Shown piece by piece: positions 63,487-64,000 of a stretch of DNA of 64,000 bases; the stretch's first letter is position 1; each line of letters opens with the position of its first letter. The DNA lies in contig OY979726.1 of the NCBI GenBank assembly GCA_963855995.1, positions 7,726,701-7,790,700 on the forward strand, written 5' to 3'. The notes under the pieces were generated by a model. The model made no database searches and was not told the DNA's origin. It worked only from the letters and a program-made list of their open reading frames with translations. This DNA is from Muricea muricata. Lineage: Eukaryota > Cnidaria > Anthozoa > Malacalcyonacea > Plexauridae. A program made the translations under genes and the position numbers.

Positions 63487-64000
63487 CTGATGTCGATAGT
63501 TTGAGCTCCGAAAACGTGATTGCGGACTTGCTAAGTTTTCCATTTTCGATTTAGAAGCTGTCTTTTAGGTCCGCGATTGCAATATATCATTGGGCTCAAC
63601 TCGTTCATTTTAGCACTCAAAACATCATTTTAAGCTCTAAAACGCTGCTGTGATCGATTTGAGACGGCAATTATTGTTGGCAGTCCGAGGATTTTTTTAC
63701 GCTTAAATCGCTTCGAGAACACCTAAAACGCGATTTTGATTATTGTAAGAGCGTTTCTTTTCAGTCTCAATGCACGTTGTAGGTTTCTAGTTTCAACATG
63801 CTATTTTGCTGATGTCGATAGTTTGAGCGCCGAAAATATGATTGCGAAAATGCTAAGTTCTCCAATTTCGATTTAGAAGCTGTCTCTTAGATACGCGATT
63901 TCAATATATCATTGTGCTCAACTCGTTCTTTTTAGCACTCAAAACATCATTTTAAGCTCTAAAACGTCGCCGTGATCGATTTGAGACGGATATTTTTAGT
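63487..64000 (+). repeat. Copy of 59937-60450, offset 3550 bp
   Basis: From TGATGTCGATAG with GAGCTCCG and TTTTCCATTTT, through AACGCTGCTGTG (63641 against 60091), GAGGATTTTTTTACG, CTAGTTTCAAC and GCGAAAATGC, the sequence repeats that at 59937 onward to the end of the window. The offset of 3550 bp is eleven monomers. The left joint lies inside the B unit at 63288, between its GTGTCAATGCATG (near 63446) and ATTTTACTG (63481). The copy is cut by the window end, so its full length is unknown. Confidence 0.86.

Larger units (their letters stand above)
1..64000 (+). repeat. Satellite DNA array, about 198 head-to-tail monomers of 322-323 bp
   Basis: The marker TAGCACTC recurs at 6, 328, 651, 974, 1297, 1619, 2265 and so on to the end with 322 or 323 bp spacing. 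A few right-hand units run to 324-325 bp. Every monomer I read is in the same orientation. Much of the 1 bp length difference comes from one site: CAATTATTGTTGG units are 322 bp and CAATTTTTAGTTGG or GATATTTTTAGTT units are 323 bp. Units with CCTATAAG instead of GCTAAG gain 2 bp. The array enters at 1 and leaves at 64000 in mid-monomer, so both true edges lie outside. No coding gene, tRNA, rRNA or mobile element is embedded. Two monomers could fit about one nucleosome per 161 bp. The array is presumably centromeric or pericentromeric heterochromatin (inference); I do not recognise the family. Confidence 0.98.

Noticed and set aside
1-64000. CRISPR array
   Set aside because: Units are 322 bp with no unique spacers between short repeats. 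The variation is allelic along the whole unit.
1-64000. CENP-B box
   Set aside because: The closest match, TTCGATTTAGAAGC near 263, keeps TTCG and the central A but lacks the CGGG half needed for the known box.
1-64000. Telomeric or subtelomeric repeat, rDNA spacer or transposon-derived tandem repeat
   Set aside because: No short telomere motif, rRNA match, terminal repeats, target-site duplications or transposase/reverse transcriptase fragments are visible in the monomer.

Overview
The whole 64 kb window is one uninterrupted satellite DNA array. About 198 monomers of 322-323 bp lie head to tail, all in the same orientation. I found no gene, RNA gene, transposon, unique spacer or inversion. 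An array of this size, monomer length and nested higher-order structure is typical of a eukaryotic (peri)centromere or heterochromatic block, so a eukaryotic nuclear genome is the only reasonable source. I do not recognise the satellite family and cannot name the organism. The monomer is about 40% G+C by hand count of the first unit. It is not CpG-depleted, which argues against a genome that heavily methylates its satellites.

Monomer phase used here: each unit starts at the T of TAGCACTC, so the first units start at 6, 328, 651, 974, 1297 and 1619. I sorted monomers into subtypes by linked variants. A: CAATTATTGTTGGAAG, a T7 run, tail GGTCCGCGCTTG. B: TTTTTAGTTGGCAG, AGAATGCC, tail AGATACGCAATTTC; B' has TCCTCC and GGTCCACG instead. 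C: TTTGGAGTCTGAG, GCGACTTTG, GATTGAAGAC; C' starts GCAATCAAAAC. D: ATTTTTAGTTGGAAG, TGTTTCTTAGG; D' has TTTAGGCTC; D'' has TTGGCAGTCTGAG and TGTCTCTTAGG. E: GAGACCGATA, AATCAATTCC, TTTTCTAATTT. F: CACTCAAGAC, GAACACC, GCGAAAATGC. G: GATTATTG, ATGATTTCGGAC, ACATACGCG; G' has GTCACC and TTTGAAGTCCGATC; G'' has GAGGGCCG. H: TTTGCAGTCTGAG, AAGAACG. I: AAAAGCATGCTATAAG, GAGCGCTG; I' has CTGTAAG and CAGTTTGAGC. J: GCCTTAAAC, TTTCAGCGCC. K: CATGGTAAG, GATTGCTAT. L: GAGACGGACATTT. M to V are found mainly or only right of 36 kb.

Layout. 0-9.4 kb holds short trimeric higher-order repeats (D-G-H, E-B-I) and the first copy of a six-monomer block D-A-E-B'-F-C'. 9.4-18 kb is a 13-monomer higher-order repeat (offset 4196 bp) in two copies that differ by gain and loss of whole monomers. 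18-28.7 kb repeats the E-B-I trimers and the six-monomer block twice more. 28.7-34.5 kb holds 7- and 6-monomer repeats led by type L. 34.5-43.6 kb is an 11-monomer duplication (offset 5487 bp) separated by six monomers. 41.6-49.85 kb is a very recent 13-monomer tandem duplication (offset 4201 bp). 50-61 kb is a more diverged mosaic containing a 4-monomer repeat (offset 1293 bp). 61.3-64 kb returns to subtypes of the first 9 kb and ends with a copy of 59.9-60.45 kb (offset 3550 bp).

Taken together, the window records repeated unequal exchange or replication slippage at several scales, nearly always in register with the monomer. The most suggestive functional signal is a 9-14-9 bp dyad inside the monomer. 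Some subtypes keep it intact and others break it, so intact and broken copies are interspersed along the higher-order repeats, in the way protein-binding boxes are in other centromeric satellites. That functional reading is inference.
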